Source of the DNA: CATQHQ01 sp965243805
GTDB lineage: Bacteria; Gemmatimonadota; Gemmatimonadetes; Longimicrobiales; Gaopeijiaceae
Direction: 5' to 3'
Assembly: GCA_965243805.1 (NCBI GenBank)
Contig: OZ251577.1
Span: forward strand, 1,054,001 to 1,118,000
DNA: 64,000 nucleotides
The notes beneath the pieces were generated by a model. That model ran no database searches, was not told where the DNA came from, and saw only the letters and a list, made by a program, of their open reading frames with translations. Shown in pieces: positions 9,447-17,399 of the stretch. How positions within the stretch are numbered: position 1 is the first letter of the stretch; every line of letters starts with the position of its first letter. A program made the position numbers and the translations under genes.

Positions 9447-9480
9447 CGCTACCGGCCCTCCTGCCAAGTCATCGCTACCG
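9436..9480. repeat. 26-bp tandem duplication spanning a gene junction
   Basis: The same 19 bases (TGCCAAGTCATCGCTACCG) occur at 9436-9454 and 9462-9480. The first copy holds the start codon of the AlbA_2 gene, the second holds the stop codon of the upstream propeller gene, so the duplication separated two genes that probably once overlapped. Confidence 0.85.
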
Positions 9481-10782
9481 CAGTTCCTCCGGCAGCCGCA
9501 CCACCACGACCGTGGGCACGTCGAACTCGTCGGTCTCCACGAACGCGGCCAAGCCGTCCGGCCCGAAGGCGAGGGGCATGTCGATCTCTCCTTGAGGGAA
9601 CGTTCCCAGGTACTCGCCGCTGGACGCGAGCACATCGATCGGTCCGGCCGCATCTTCGCGCCAGGGCTCGTCGCCCGAGCGTTCAACCCATATTGCGCGT
9701 TCCCAACCCGCCCTGACCGCGGACACGACCGGAACTTCGTGATAGAACTTCATCTGCGCCAGCTGTTGTTCGACGAGCGGTCCGATGAACGCCTGCATGG
9801 CGGCAAACTGTTCGCTTTCCTCCATTTCACGGCGCATCGATTCCTTGGCCGTCTCTTGCATGTCGTTGGTGACCGGACGGGGCGCAAGAGGCCGTCGCAG
9901 CACTCTCGCAACTTCGCCAGCCGCGTCGGCGACCTTGATCGCGTAGGCCGACGAATCGGAGAGCACGATCATGCCGCCGGGCAGGGCGTCGTAGTGAAGC
10001 TCCGGATCGAAGACCCGGATGCCGCCCCCAAGGCTCATGCTGACGCCGCTGATGTTCATCTCCGTGTCCTCGCCCGGGGGCGGCGACCACGCGACCAGTA
10101 CAGTGTCGATTGCGGCGTCTTCGCTGTCGAGGGCGATGCGTTCAAGCGCGCGTCCACTCACCTCGGCCCGCGCCTGACCCGACGCCAAGCCCGATAGATC
10201 GACGTTCATGAAGTTCAGCGAGATCAGGCTGGCCTGGGTCCTCTCCGCCCGCGCCTCTCGCCCGATGTTGGCCATGGCGCCCATGAGGCCGCCTCCGCCT
10301 CCGCCGAGCTTCACCATGCCGTCGAACGTTCCGTCGGCCTGGAAGAGCTGGTAGGCGTTGTGCTGGGCATCGAAAGCGGCGATCCGTCCGTCGGCCAGGG
10401 TTGCGAAGTGGGTGAGCATGGTGAACTCTCCCGGCCCCTGGCCATCCCGGCCGATCTGGCGCACCGATCCTCCGCCGTCCTCCACGGCCATGAGCCGCAT
10501 GGAGGTGCCGGAAGTCTCTTGCAGGTACAGTGCGCCGTCGGGTCCAAACCCTGCCGCGACGACACGGCTGAGCAGGACCTCTGGTCCACCCACCCGGTAC
10601 GCCTCTTCGAAGACGGCGGACGACAGGGGACGGTCCTCCTGGGGCAACTCGATCACCTCCTGCGCCTCCAGGAGGGGAGCCGAGCCCAGGGGAAAGGCGG
10701 GACGCGAGCCTGCCGCAAGGACGCAAGCGCAGGCGGATGCGAGGACCAGAGCGGAGCGAGGCTGGGTGCGGTGACGGGTCAT
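9475..10782 (-). CDS. Secreted six-bladed beta-propeller protein, 435 aa
   Basis: A signal peptide (ALVLASACACVLAAGSRPA) is followed by blades with the typical GRDGQGPGEF motif and DGRIAAFDAQ, GPDGALYLQE segments of six-bladed (NHL-like) beta-propellers. A poly-Gly stretch (LGGGGGGLMG) and a long charged helical segment interrupt the blades in the middle. The C-terminal half is homologous to the truncated gene at the left window edge. Function is unknown; proteins of this kind are numerous, secreted, and probably bind ligands. It is upstream of, and probably cotranscribed with, the AlbA_2 gene. It is divergent from the amidohydrolase at 11025; the 240 bp between hold no gene. Confidence 0.8.
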   Translation of the reverse strand: MTRHRTQPRSALVLASACACVLAAGSRPAFPLGSAPLLEAQEVIELPQEDRPLSSAVFEEAYRVGGPEVLLSRVVAAGFGPDGALYLQETSGTSMRLMAVEDGGGSVRQIGRDGQGPGEFTMLTHFATLADGRIAAFDAQHNAYQLFQADGTFDGMVKLGGGGGGLMGAMANIGREARAERTQASLISLNFMNVDLSGLASGQARAEVSGRALERIALDSEDAAIDTVLVAWSPPPGEDTEMNISGVSMSLGGGIRVFDPELHYDALPGGMIVLSDSSAYAIKVADAAGEVARVLRRPLAPRPVTNDMQETAKESMRREMEESEQFAAMQAFIGPLVEQQLAQMKFYHEVPVVSAVRAGWERAIWVERSGDEPWREDAAGPIDVLASSGEYLGTFPQGEIDMPLAFGPDGLAAFVETDEFDVPTVVVVRLPEELR

Positions 10783-11024
10783 GGAAGGTTCCTGGCTTGG
10801 GGGAATAGGAGTCCGGCGAACGGTGCCATCCTAACACCGCTGGAATCAGCGTGCGATCATCGGGATGGGCGTTTCTGCACGTCTGGTCGGTGCCCTGGGT
10901 TGTCGGGGGACCAGCCCTGGGCTGCCGGGTGGACCCGGTCCTGGCGCGGCAGCGTGTTCCCCTCCATAATGGGACTCCGGCGCCACGATTCCGACAGCAT
11001 CGACAGCAGACAGGGGAACGCACA

Positions 11025-12626
11025 ATGGCAGCACGCGCCAGCGGAGCACGCACCGGCAGAGCACGGATCAGCAGGGCACGCACCGGCAGAGCACCAGCCA
11101 GCCGCAAGAGGGACCGTGCGAAAGAGATTGGCGGGCTCGGCACGGGCAGCGGGCTGGCCGTGAACGGTGTGGCTCCAGCGCCGCCTGCCCTGGCCGTCAT
11201 GGTCGCAGTGGCGGCTAGCGTCGCGTTCGGTGCCGCGCTTGCCGGTTCTGTCTCCGTGCGAGCCGCCTCCGCTCAGCAGCCGGTCGAGGGCTCCCCAGCC
11301 GCGTCCTACGTGGCCGTGGAGGCCGGGACCGTGGTGCTCGAAGGCGTGACCGTGCTGGACGGGACCGGGGCGCCCGCGCTCCGCGATCAGACGATCGTGA
11401 TTGAGGGGAGCCGGATCGCAGCCGTCGGACCCGCCGGGCAGGTGTCGGTCCCGGAGGGCGCACAGGTCATGGAGCTTCCGGGCCACACCGTCATTCCGGG
11501 GATGGTGGGGCTGCACAACCACCTTTACTACACGGCCGCCGGGGGCCGGGCCGCCCAGCTCACGTACAGCGCGCCTCGACTGTACTTGGGGAGCGGCGTC
11601 ACGACGGTGCGGACCACGGGCAGTCGCCAGCCCTTCGCCGAGCTCAACTTGCGGGCCGAGATCGAGGGCGGGCGCGTACCGGGGCCGCGCATACACGTGA
11701 CCGCGCCGTACATCACGGCCGGGGGCGGGGTCTCCACGATGACGATGCTGGAGTCGCCCGAGCAGGCGCGACGCTTCGTGCGTTACTGGGCCGCCGAGGG
11801 GGCCACTTGGCTGAAGGCGTACACCAACATCCGCTCGGAGGAGCTGGGCGCCGCAATAGACGAAGCGCACAGGCAGGGGATCAAGGTGACGGGCCACCTG
11901 TGCTCCGTCAGCTTCACGGAAGCGGTGGCGCTGGGGATCGACAACATCGAGCACGGCCTGCCCACCAACAGCGACTACTCGCCGGGCCGGGGCCAGGACG
12001 AATGCCCGCCGGGGCTGCTGGCGTCGGCGACCCAAGTGGACGTGGGCAGCCCAGAGGTGGCCGCCACCTTCAAGGCGATGATCGACGCCAGCGTCCCGAT
12101 GACCTCCACGCTGGCGGTCTACGAGCTCTTCTTCCAAGGCCGCCCGGTCCAGGACCAGCGCTCGCTGGATGCCATGGCGCCCGCCGTCCGAGAGGACTAC
12201 TTGGCCAGCAAGGCCCAGATCGACGAGACCGGCTACCCCGTCGAGTGGCTGAAGAACGCCATGGCCTACGAGAAGGCGTTCCACGACGCGGGGGGAATCC
12301 TGGCGGCCGGGGTCGACCCCACCGGCAACGGCGGCGCGCTGCCCGGCTACGGCGACCAGCGCAACTACGAGCTGCTGATCGAGGCCGGGTTCTCGCCTGC
12401 CGAGGCCGTGAAGGTGGTCAGCGCCAACGGCGCCCGGGTCCTGGATGTGCTCGGCGACCTGGGCACGGTGGAAGCCGGCAAGATCGCCGACTTGGTGGTC
12501 ATGACCGGCGACCTGCCCGCCGACCCGTCGGTGATCCGCAACGTCGTCGTGGTGTTCAAGGACGGCGTGGGCTACGACTCGCCGAAGATGCTGGAGGATG
12601 TGCGGGGGAGGGTGGGGATCAGCTGA
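11025..12626 (+). CDS. Secreted imidazolonepropionase-like amidohydrolase, paralogue 2, 533 aa
   Basis: Paralogue of the protein at 6783-8246; shares PGMVGLHNHLYY, EGATWLKAYTN, VTGHLCS, GIDNIEHGL and AAGVDPTGNGG in the same order. It differs at the N-terminus: from the ATG at 11025 there are about 55 Arg/Ala/Thr-rich residues, produced by a 30-bp repeat, before the hydrophobic signal segment (LAVMVAVAASVAFGAALAG) and AASAQQP. The long basic n-region is unusual; a later start cannot be excluded. Function presumably as for the paralogue: periplasmic metal-dependent amide hydrolysis with unknown substrate. Confidence 0.85.
   Translation: MAARASGARTGRARISRARTGRAPASRKRDRAKEIGGLGTGSGLAVNGVAPAPPALAVMVAVAASVAFGAALAGSVSVRAASAQQPVEGSPAASYVAVEAGTVVLEGVTVLDGTGAPALRDQTIVIEGSRIAAVGPAGQVSVPEGAQVMELPGHTVIPGMVGLHNHLYYTAAGGRAAQLTYSAPRLYLGSGVTTVRTTGSRQPFAELNLRAEIEGGRVPGPRIHVTAPYITAGGGVSTMTMLESPEQARRFVRYWAAEGATWLKAYTNIRSEELGAAIDEAHRQGIKVTGHLCSVSFTEAVALGIDNIEHGLPTNSDYSPGRGQDECPPGLLASATQVDVGSPEVAATFKAMIDASVPMTSTLAVYELFFQGRPVQDQRSLDAMAPAVREDYLASKAQIDETGYPVEWLKNAMAYEKAFHDAGGILAAGVDPTGNGGALPGYGDQRNYELLIEAGFSPAEAVKVVSANGARVLDVLGDLGTVEAGKIADLVVMTGDLPADPSVIRNVVVVFKDGVGYDSPKMLEDVRGRVGIS
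11046..11094 (+). repeat. 30-bp period repeat in the N-terminal coding region of the amidohydrolase
   Basis: GCACGCACCGGCAGAGCAC occurs exactly at 11046-11064 and 11076-11094, 30 bp apart, and encodes ARTGRA twice. The unit stays in frame, lengthening the basic n-region of the signal peptide. Confidence 0.85.
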
Positions 12627-12632
12627 CGGGAC

Positions 12633-12869
12633 TCAGCGACGAGGAGGCTGCAGCTGGGCGAGCCCGGACGGCATCGGTTGCTGTTGCGCTGGCGGCCTGT
12701 CTGGATGGATGCCGAACGGATTCACGATCCGACTCCCCTTATCGACCCATACGCCCATGCTCTCGAGCTTCTCGCGCATGCGCAGAGCCTCCCGGACGAT
12801 ATCCGGGTCGACGCCGGGGTTCCGAGAGATCTCGTCCTGGGTAAGCACGAGGTCGTCTTTTGCGCTCAT
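12633..12869 (-). CDS. Small protein downstream of the SDH proteinase, 78 aa
   Basis: Its start codon directly abuts the stop codon of the SDH-type proteinase (12870), so the pair forms an operon. The sequence opens MSAKDDLVLTQDEISRNPGV and continues with an amphipathic helix (DIVREALRMREKLESMGV), then a Pro/Gln-rich tail. It has no membrane segment. I do not recognise the family. The context suggests an accessory or substrate protein for the protease. It converges with the amidohydrolase gene, six bases apart. Confidence 0.65.
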   Translation of the reverse strand: MSAKDDLVLTQDEISRNPGVDPDIVREALRMREKLESMGVWVDKGSRIVNPFGIHPDRPPAQQQPMPSGLAQLQPPRR

Positions 12870-13739
12870 TCACGGTCTCCTTGGCCAGGGGAAACGTCGG
12901 CTATGGACTACACTTGTAAACTGCTTCGTGCCTACAAAGTGACGCAAGAACCAAAAATATGCTTTGATGTGCTCGCTCAGCACAGCGTCGTCTTCAAGAT
13001 TGTCGATCTTTAGCTTCAAGTCGATAAGTGCTTGTCTGTTGATTCCCCTACGATGTGTTCCCCACGTCTCTTGGCTTCCAAGCGCCTTTGCGATTTCGGT
13101 TGCACGATCTTTCTTCTCCGTATCCGTAACCGACCCGCCAGAAGAATGGGACAGCCAGTCCTTGAACTTGTACTGAACGAGCCAGTCTCGAATAAGTCTT
13201 ACCGACAAAGCGGCGGCCAGCTCATACTGTCGCAGATCGGCGGGATCGAGTTTTTGCAACAATACCAAGTCAGCGCTGGTGAGCTCTCCTGCTCTGGATT
13301 TGTCGACAAAACGATCATACTGCTCCAGGTAGGAGAGAACTGATGTTGGTATAGGCTTGCCTTCAATGTACAGCTGGGGATCTACTGGACCAAGGCAGGA
13401 GAAGTGATCCATCAAGATGGCGTCTCCAGACATTACAAGCACGGTACCAGCTGACATAGCACGGTCTGGAACCACGAATTTCACCTCTTCGTAGTGATGC
13501 CTGATCGTAGTCACAATACGCTCAGCCACTTCCACGATACCCCCCTCTGTCCCGACAATCACAAGCAATCCGTCACGGTGGCTCGGCAGGTTCTCGATGG
13601 CTTGTCTGACTCCGTGGTCAATAGGCTCCATGATAGGACCGAAAATGGTGAGCGCATCCATCTCTGTATGCCCTTCGATCTCTCTGATCTTGGCGTGTAG
13701 CCAGTCAACCGCGATGGTGTCGCTTGTGTCGGGTCCCAT
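12870..13739 (-). CDS. SDH-family Clp-fold serine proteinase, 289 aa
   Basis: Fits the serine-dehydrogenase-proteinase (SDH/SppA-like, ClpP crotonase fold) family. Visible features: a GLLVIVGTEGG strand-turn (about residues 58-67) that would form the oxyanion region, the nucleophile motif DRAMSAGT with Ser96, and SCLGPVDPQL (114-123). There is no signal peptide or membrane helix, so it is cytoplasmic. The C-terminal third is helical and less conserved. Codon choice and lower GC than the left neighbour suggest acquisition with the island. An AGGAG-rich ribosome site precedes the ATG, and a strong promoter with an operator-like palindrome lies 25-75 bp upstream. Clp-fold proteases occur in defence islands, but a role here is inference. 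Confidence 0.82.
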   Translation of the reverse strand: MGPDTSDTIAVDWLHAKIREIEGHTEMDALTIFGPIMEPIDHGVRQAIENLPSHRDGLLVIVGTEGGIVEVAERIVTTIRHHYEEVKFVVPDRAMSAGTVLVMSGDAILMDHFSCLGPVDPQLYIEGKPIPTSVLSYLEQYDRFVDKSRAGELTSADLVLLQKLDPADLRQYELAAALSVRLIRDWLVQYKFKDWLSHSSGGSVTDTEKKDRATEIAKALGSQETWGTHRRGINRQALIDLKLKIDNLEDDAVLSEHIKAYFWFLRHFVGTKQFTSVVHSRRFPWPRRP

Positions 13740-13763
13740 GTCTCCTCTCCTCCTGCTGGCTGT

Positions 13764-13811
13764 CTGTTTCGGTGGTCACTCGACTATACCGAAACAGTGT
13801 AAGCGTGTCCA
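13764..13811 (-). promoter_or_regulatory. Sigma-70 type promoter with a perfect 10-bp inverted-repeat operator
   Basis: Read on the minus strand: TGGACA (13811-13806), 17 bases, TATAGT (13788-13783). A perfect inverted repeat CTGTTTCGGT / ACCGAAACAG has arms at 13764-13773 and 13788-13797, spaced by 14 bases, so it brackets the -10 box and the expected start point. That geometry is typical of a repressor site. The promoter faces the SDH proteinase gene 25 bp away. No obvious repressor gene is adjacent, so the regulator may be the small downstream protein or act in trans. Confidence 0.6.
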
Positions 13812-13845
13812 GCGTTGTCGGCAAGCTTGGCCTGCTGCCGCACCC

Positions 13846-16800
13846 TCATTCCACCTCCAATCCCGCCTTCACCTCGGCCAACAGCGCGTCTAGGTCGCGC
13901 CGCTCGTTGGCGGGCAAGTCGCCCGTGGCCTCCACGCGGACATGGAAGCGCAACTCGACGGCGGGGCTGGCAGCCATCATATCAGGGACCTTGTCGGCCA
14001 AGTCTTGGACTTGGGGGCCGTCCAGGACAGTGCCGACGGCGGGGACTGGCGGATCGGGAGGAACCGGTCCGCCCGTCGGCCGTTCCAGCACCACCGCGCC
14101 CGATTGGTCCCACTCGCTGTCCAGCGAGCGGCTTCCCTCCGCCAGCTCGAGATAGCGAGCGTTCACCGAGTCTTTGATCGCCTGGGCCATGAGCGGCCAT
14201 GGCACCGTGTAGCCCCGCTGGATCGACATGGCCTGGGTCAGCGCGGCACCGTTCGTCTTGCCGTCCTTCCACGCGCCGGGAAGCGTATCCTCTGTGAGCT
14301 CCTGGACGGCCACGGCCTCGGGAGGGGGGCGGAGTTCCGCGCCGTCGTCCAGGGCGCCTTCGGGAACGGGCTCGCGCCAGACCGAGGCCGGGCCGTTGAC
14401 CAGCCACACGCTCCCGCCCTCCACGGCTTCGCGCACCGCTCGGTGCAGGGCGGCTTCCGGGCATTGTGGAATGGTCAGGAAGTCGTCGTAGTCTTCCGCC
14501 GGGATGCGGGCTTGGTAGCCGCCGGCGAAGTACTCGGCCAACCGGGCCAGCGCCAGGATCGGGGCCGCTTCCGCCCCGGCCTCCGCCGCCTCGCCCGGGT
14601 CCGGTCGCTCGTCCACCTCGGGCCACAGGTCGGGCAGGGTGCCGGGCGTCAGCAGGCCGGCCGACAGCCGATCCAGCGCGGCGTTCTCCGGTAGCGCGAC
14701 CTCCAGCTGCGCCTCGCCGCGCACGCCCTCCGGCACCGCTTCGCGCCACCACATACGGAGGCTTCCGTCGGGGCGGAGCAGGCGAGCCACGAACAGGCCG
14801 GCCTCGACGCCTTGCAGCACCGTGTCCAGCAGCAGTTCGGGGTTGAGCGCCTTCGGCAGTCGGGGATGACGTGCGAAGGCGGCGGCCAAGTCCTGGACGA
14901 AGCGGGACTCCTCATCGTCGCGCCACAGGTCGTAGGGGCCGTCGGGCAGAAGGGCCTCGGCGTTGATCGCGGTTTCCTGGATGCGGGAGCGGACGTCCTC
15001 CTTGATCTGGACGAAGAGCGGGCCAGCGGCGGCCGCCAGCTTGAAGGCGTGGATTTGGCCGTCCTTGCCGAAGGTGGTGACGATGTTGTACGCCGCGCGC
15101 ACCGTCTCGGGGATACGACGCCGCGCCTCGTCCAGCCGGCGACGCAGGCGCTGGGTGCGAATGGCGTCCACCTCGTGGCCCGACAGCTGGCTCTGCACCT
15201 CTTCCCAGCCGAGGAAGGCGCGGATCTCGCCGCGCACGGCCTCCAGCCCTTCCCGCGACGGCGCAACGACCACGAGCGCGTTGCGGTGCACGCGGGGACG
15301 GTCCTTGCCCTTGGTCTCGAGGAAGCTCCGCGCCACGGGGCTGGGCCTGCCCGACTGGGAGACGGCCTCGGCACCCAGCACCACGTACCGAAAAGTCAGG
15401 TCGTCGGCCACATCCATGGGCGACGCGGGCATCATGTGCACCTTCGCTCCGACGGCCGATGCGCCTTCCCTCAACGACTTGTTCTTGCTCACGGCGGTCT
15501 TCAGGTATTCGTCCACCGCTACTGCCCCGACCCGGTTCTTGCACGCGTCGTCGTGCATCTGGCGCAGGTTGGGGCGGTTGCCCAGCCGCCAGTCGGTGGG
15601 CAGCTGCTGCGCACCGGGCTCATGGGCGCCCGCGTCGTCGTCGTCCAGGAACCAGGAGACCTCGCGCCAGCGGCTCAGTCCCTTGTCCAGATCGATCAGG
15701 TCCGGCGCACCCGCTCCGATTATGCGCCGCAGCGGTTGCGTCTGAATCTTTTGGCCCACGGGCTGCGAGTGAAGGAAGACGGCGACCACCGCCTGTTCGA
15801 CCTCGCGCCCTGGGTGCAGAACGGGAATCTCGTGCTGAATGTCGCGAGCCTTCTCCAGCTCCTTCGTCAGCAGCGGCACCCACTCCACCTTCTTGCCCTC
15901 GACGGTCTCGGTAGTGGCGACGCCAGCCAAGTCGCGGACGGCCTCGGAGAGCCCAGGTTCGCCGGGGGCCGACAGCAGCACCGCCGGACCGACCAGGGGG
16001 CTCGTGTCCCACTTCTCCGCGTCGCGCAGCGCGGTGGCCAGCGTGCGCAAGATGCCCCTGGTGCGCTGAAAGCCCTCCAGCTGCGTCCAGCAGGTGTAGA
16101 AGACGTCGATGAGCTTGGGGTGGAAGGGGAAGTGGCGCTTGAAGTGCTCCTCGTCCTCTTGGCGGGAACGGTCGGTGGTCTCCTGCACCTCAGCCAACCC
16201 TCCGAGCACGCCGATGACGTGGGGGCCGAAGGCGTCTGGATCGCGCAGGTCTTCCGCTTCGAAGAAGCGCCGTCGCAACACCTCGGCCACATCCTTCTTC
16301 TGCACGGGCTCCACGCCCTCTTCCTTCATCCGCCGCACCACGTCAAAGAGGTCCGACATGAGGGCCTTGCCCAAGTCGTCGGTCTGCTTGAGCGGGTCCG
16401 TGGCCAGCAACGAGACGACCATCGCCGCCCGGTCCACCTTGACGACCGCCTGGGTCAGGTACTGGAAGAAGTCGCGGATGCGGTCTCCCCACACCGGATT
16501 GACGCCGGCCTTGGCGCGGGCGTACATCAACACCTCGTCCACCAGTATCAGCGTGGAGAGCCCCCGCTCTTGGGGCTTGGCGATCAGCTTGGCCAGCAGC
16601 GGTTCGGCGGGCGGAGTGTCCCGTTCGTGGGCTTGGCCGTCGGCGTGAATGGCGCGCAGTCCGTCGTCGCCGTCCAGCTGGTAGGCCAGCAGGCTCCACG
16701 GATGAAGCAGGTTGCGAGTGCGGCCGTCCGGTCCCCGCACGCCTTGCAAGCCGGTTTCCACGTCGATCTTGTCGAAGCAGAGCGTCGCCGGGTACGCCGC

Positions 16801-17178
16801 CGGAAGGTCGTGTCCCACATGCTCCTGGAACTCGCGGACGGCAGGCAGGTCCGGCAACGAGGCGGGGTCGCGGAAGAGGTGATACAGCGTGATCAGCGTG
16901 TGAGTCTTGCCGCCGCCGTAGGTCAGCTCCAGCTGGCGCACGGCCTTGTCGCTCCGGCCGGCCAGCCGCCCCGCCACGTCGCGCACCAAATCTCGAAGCG
17001 CGTGGGTGGCGTACGTCAGCCCGAAGAAGCGTGCCGGGTCCTCGTAGACCGGACGCTTGCCCTGTCGTAGCGTCACTTCGTGCAGGTCGGCGGCGAACTG
17101 GGCCAGCGAGAGTTCGCCGGTGCGAAGCTCGTCCTTGAGGCGGACGACCTGGTGCCAGGGGGTGGGGCTTCTTCTCAC
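13846..17178 (-). CDS. DUF499 (COG1483) predicted AAA+ ATPase, 1110 aa
   Basis: The first 350 residues carry the DUF499 signature: GKRPVYEDPARFFGLTYATH, a P-loop in QLELTYGGGKTHTLITLYH, and a Walker B-like STLILVDEVLMYAR. The rest is long and less conserved, as usual in this family. The GTG at 17178 is preferred: a CAGGAA ribosome site lies about nine bases upstream and the protein-like sequence begins there; longer frames run through the divergent promoter region. DUF499 proteins are recurrent in defence islands together with DUF1156 methylases and SNF2-like helicases, both of which occur here at 24.4-27.6 and 38.4-41.8 kb. The 106 bp downstream hold the SDH promoter. Role inferred: ATP-driven component of a multi-gene restriction-like system. 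Confidence 0.85.
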   Translation of the reverse strand: MRRSPTPWHQVVRLKDELRTGELSLAQFAADLHEVTLRQGKRPVYEDPARFFGLTYATHALRDLVRDVAGRLAGRSDKAVRQLELTYGGGKTHTLITLYHLFRDPASLPDLPAVREFQEHVGHDLPAAYPATLCFDKIDVETGLQGVRGPDGRTRNLLHPWSLLAYQLDGDDGLRAIHADGQAHERDTPPAEPLLAKLIAKPQERGLSTLILVDEVLMYARAKAGVNPVWGDRIRDFFQYLTQAVVKVDRAAMVVSLLATDPLKQTDDLGKALMSDLFDVVRRMKEEGVEPVQKKDVAEVLRRRFFEAEDLRDPDAFGPHVIGVLGGLAEVQETTDRSRQEDEEHFKRHFPFHPKLIDVFYTCWTQLEGFQRTRGILRTLATALRDAEKWDTSPLVGPAVLLSAPGEPGLSEAVRDLAGVATTETVEGKKVEWVPLLTKELEKARDIQHEIPVLHPGREVEQAVVAVFLHSQPVGQKIQTQPLRRIIGAGAPDLIDLDKGLSRWREVSWFLDDDDAGAHEPGAQQLPTDWRLGNRPNLRQMHDDACKNRVGAVAVDEYLKTAVSKNKSLREGASAVGAKVHMMPASPMDVADDLTFRYVVLGAEAVSQSGRPSPVARSFLETKGKDRPRVHRNALVVVAPSREGLEAVRGEIRAFLGWEEVQSQLSGHEVDAIRTQRLRRRLDEARRRIPETVRAAYNIVTTFGKDGQIHAFKLAAAAGPLFVQIKEDVRSRIQETAINAEALLPDGPYDLWRDDEESRFVQDLAAAFARHPRLPKALNPELLLDTVLQGVEAGLFVARLLRPDGSLRMWWREAVPEGVRGEAQLEVALPENAALDRLSAGLLTPGTLPDLWPEVDERPDPGEAAEAGAEAAPILALARLAEYFAGGYQARIPAEDYDDFLTIPQCPEAALHRAVREAVEGGSVWLVNGPASVWREPVPEGALDDGAELRPPPEAVAVQELTEDTLPGAWKDGKTNGAALTQAMSIQRGYTVPWPLMAQAIKDSVNARYLELAEGSRSLDSEWDQSGAVVLERPTGGPVPPDPPVPAVGTVLDGPQVQDLADKVPDMMAASPAVELRFHVRVEATGDLPANERRDLDALLAEVKAGLEVE

Positions 17179-17221
17179 CGGGACGGATTCCTGACTGGAT
17201 GAAGTTATGCGGGGGGCAGAC

Positions 17222-17250
17222 TTGAACCTTGGCGTTGGAATCAATATAGC
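17222..17250 (+). promoter_or_regulatory. Probable promoter for the GHKL-nuclease / C5-methyltransferase operon
   Basis: TTGAAC (17222-17227), 17 bases, TATAGC (17245-17250) in the AT-richer gap between the divergent DUF499 and GHKL genes. A transcript starting near 17257 would carry a leader of about 140 bases. Confidence 0.4.
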
Positions 17251-17399
17251 CCATTGGAGGGGAGCGGCCAAGGCTAGCAGGGCGGACGGGGGCCGGGAAC
17301 GCAGGTGTGGAAGGCATCCGAGTCCAGCCTTGCGCCGTCGTCCGGCGGAGGCGAAATTGCCCATTCAGCCGCTACTCTCCTCCACCAAATGGAGCCCAC

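Noticed and set aside
9475..10782. Possible enzyme function for the propeller protein
   Set aside because: Only blade motifs and a signal peptide are visible; no catalytic motif.
14812..17070. Antisense frame of 752 codons opposite the DUF499 gene
   Set aside because: It is the mirror of DUF499 codons; no family features, low-complexity His/Arg/Leu composition.
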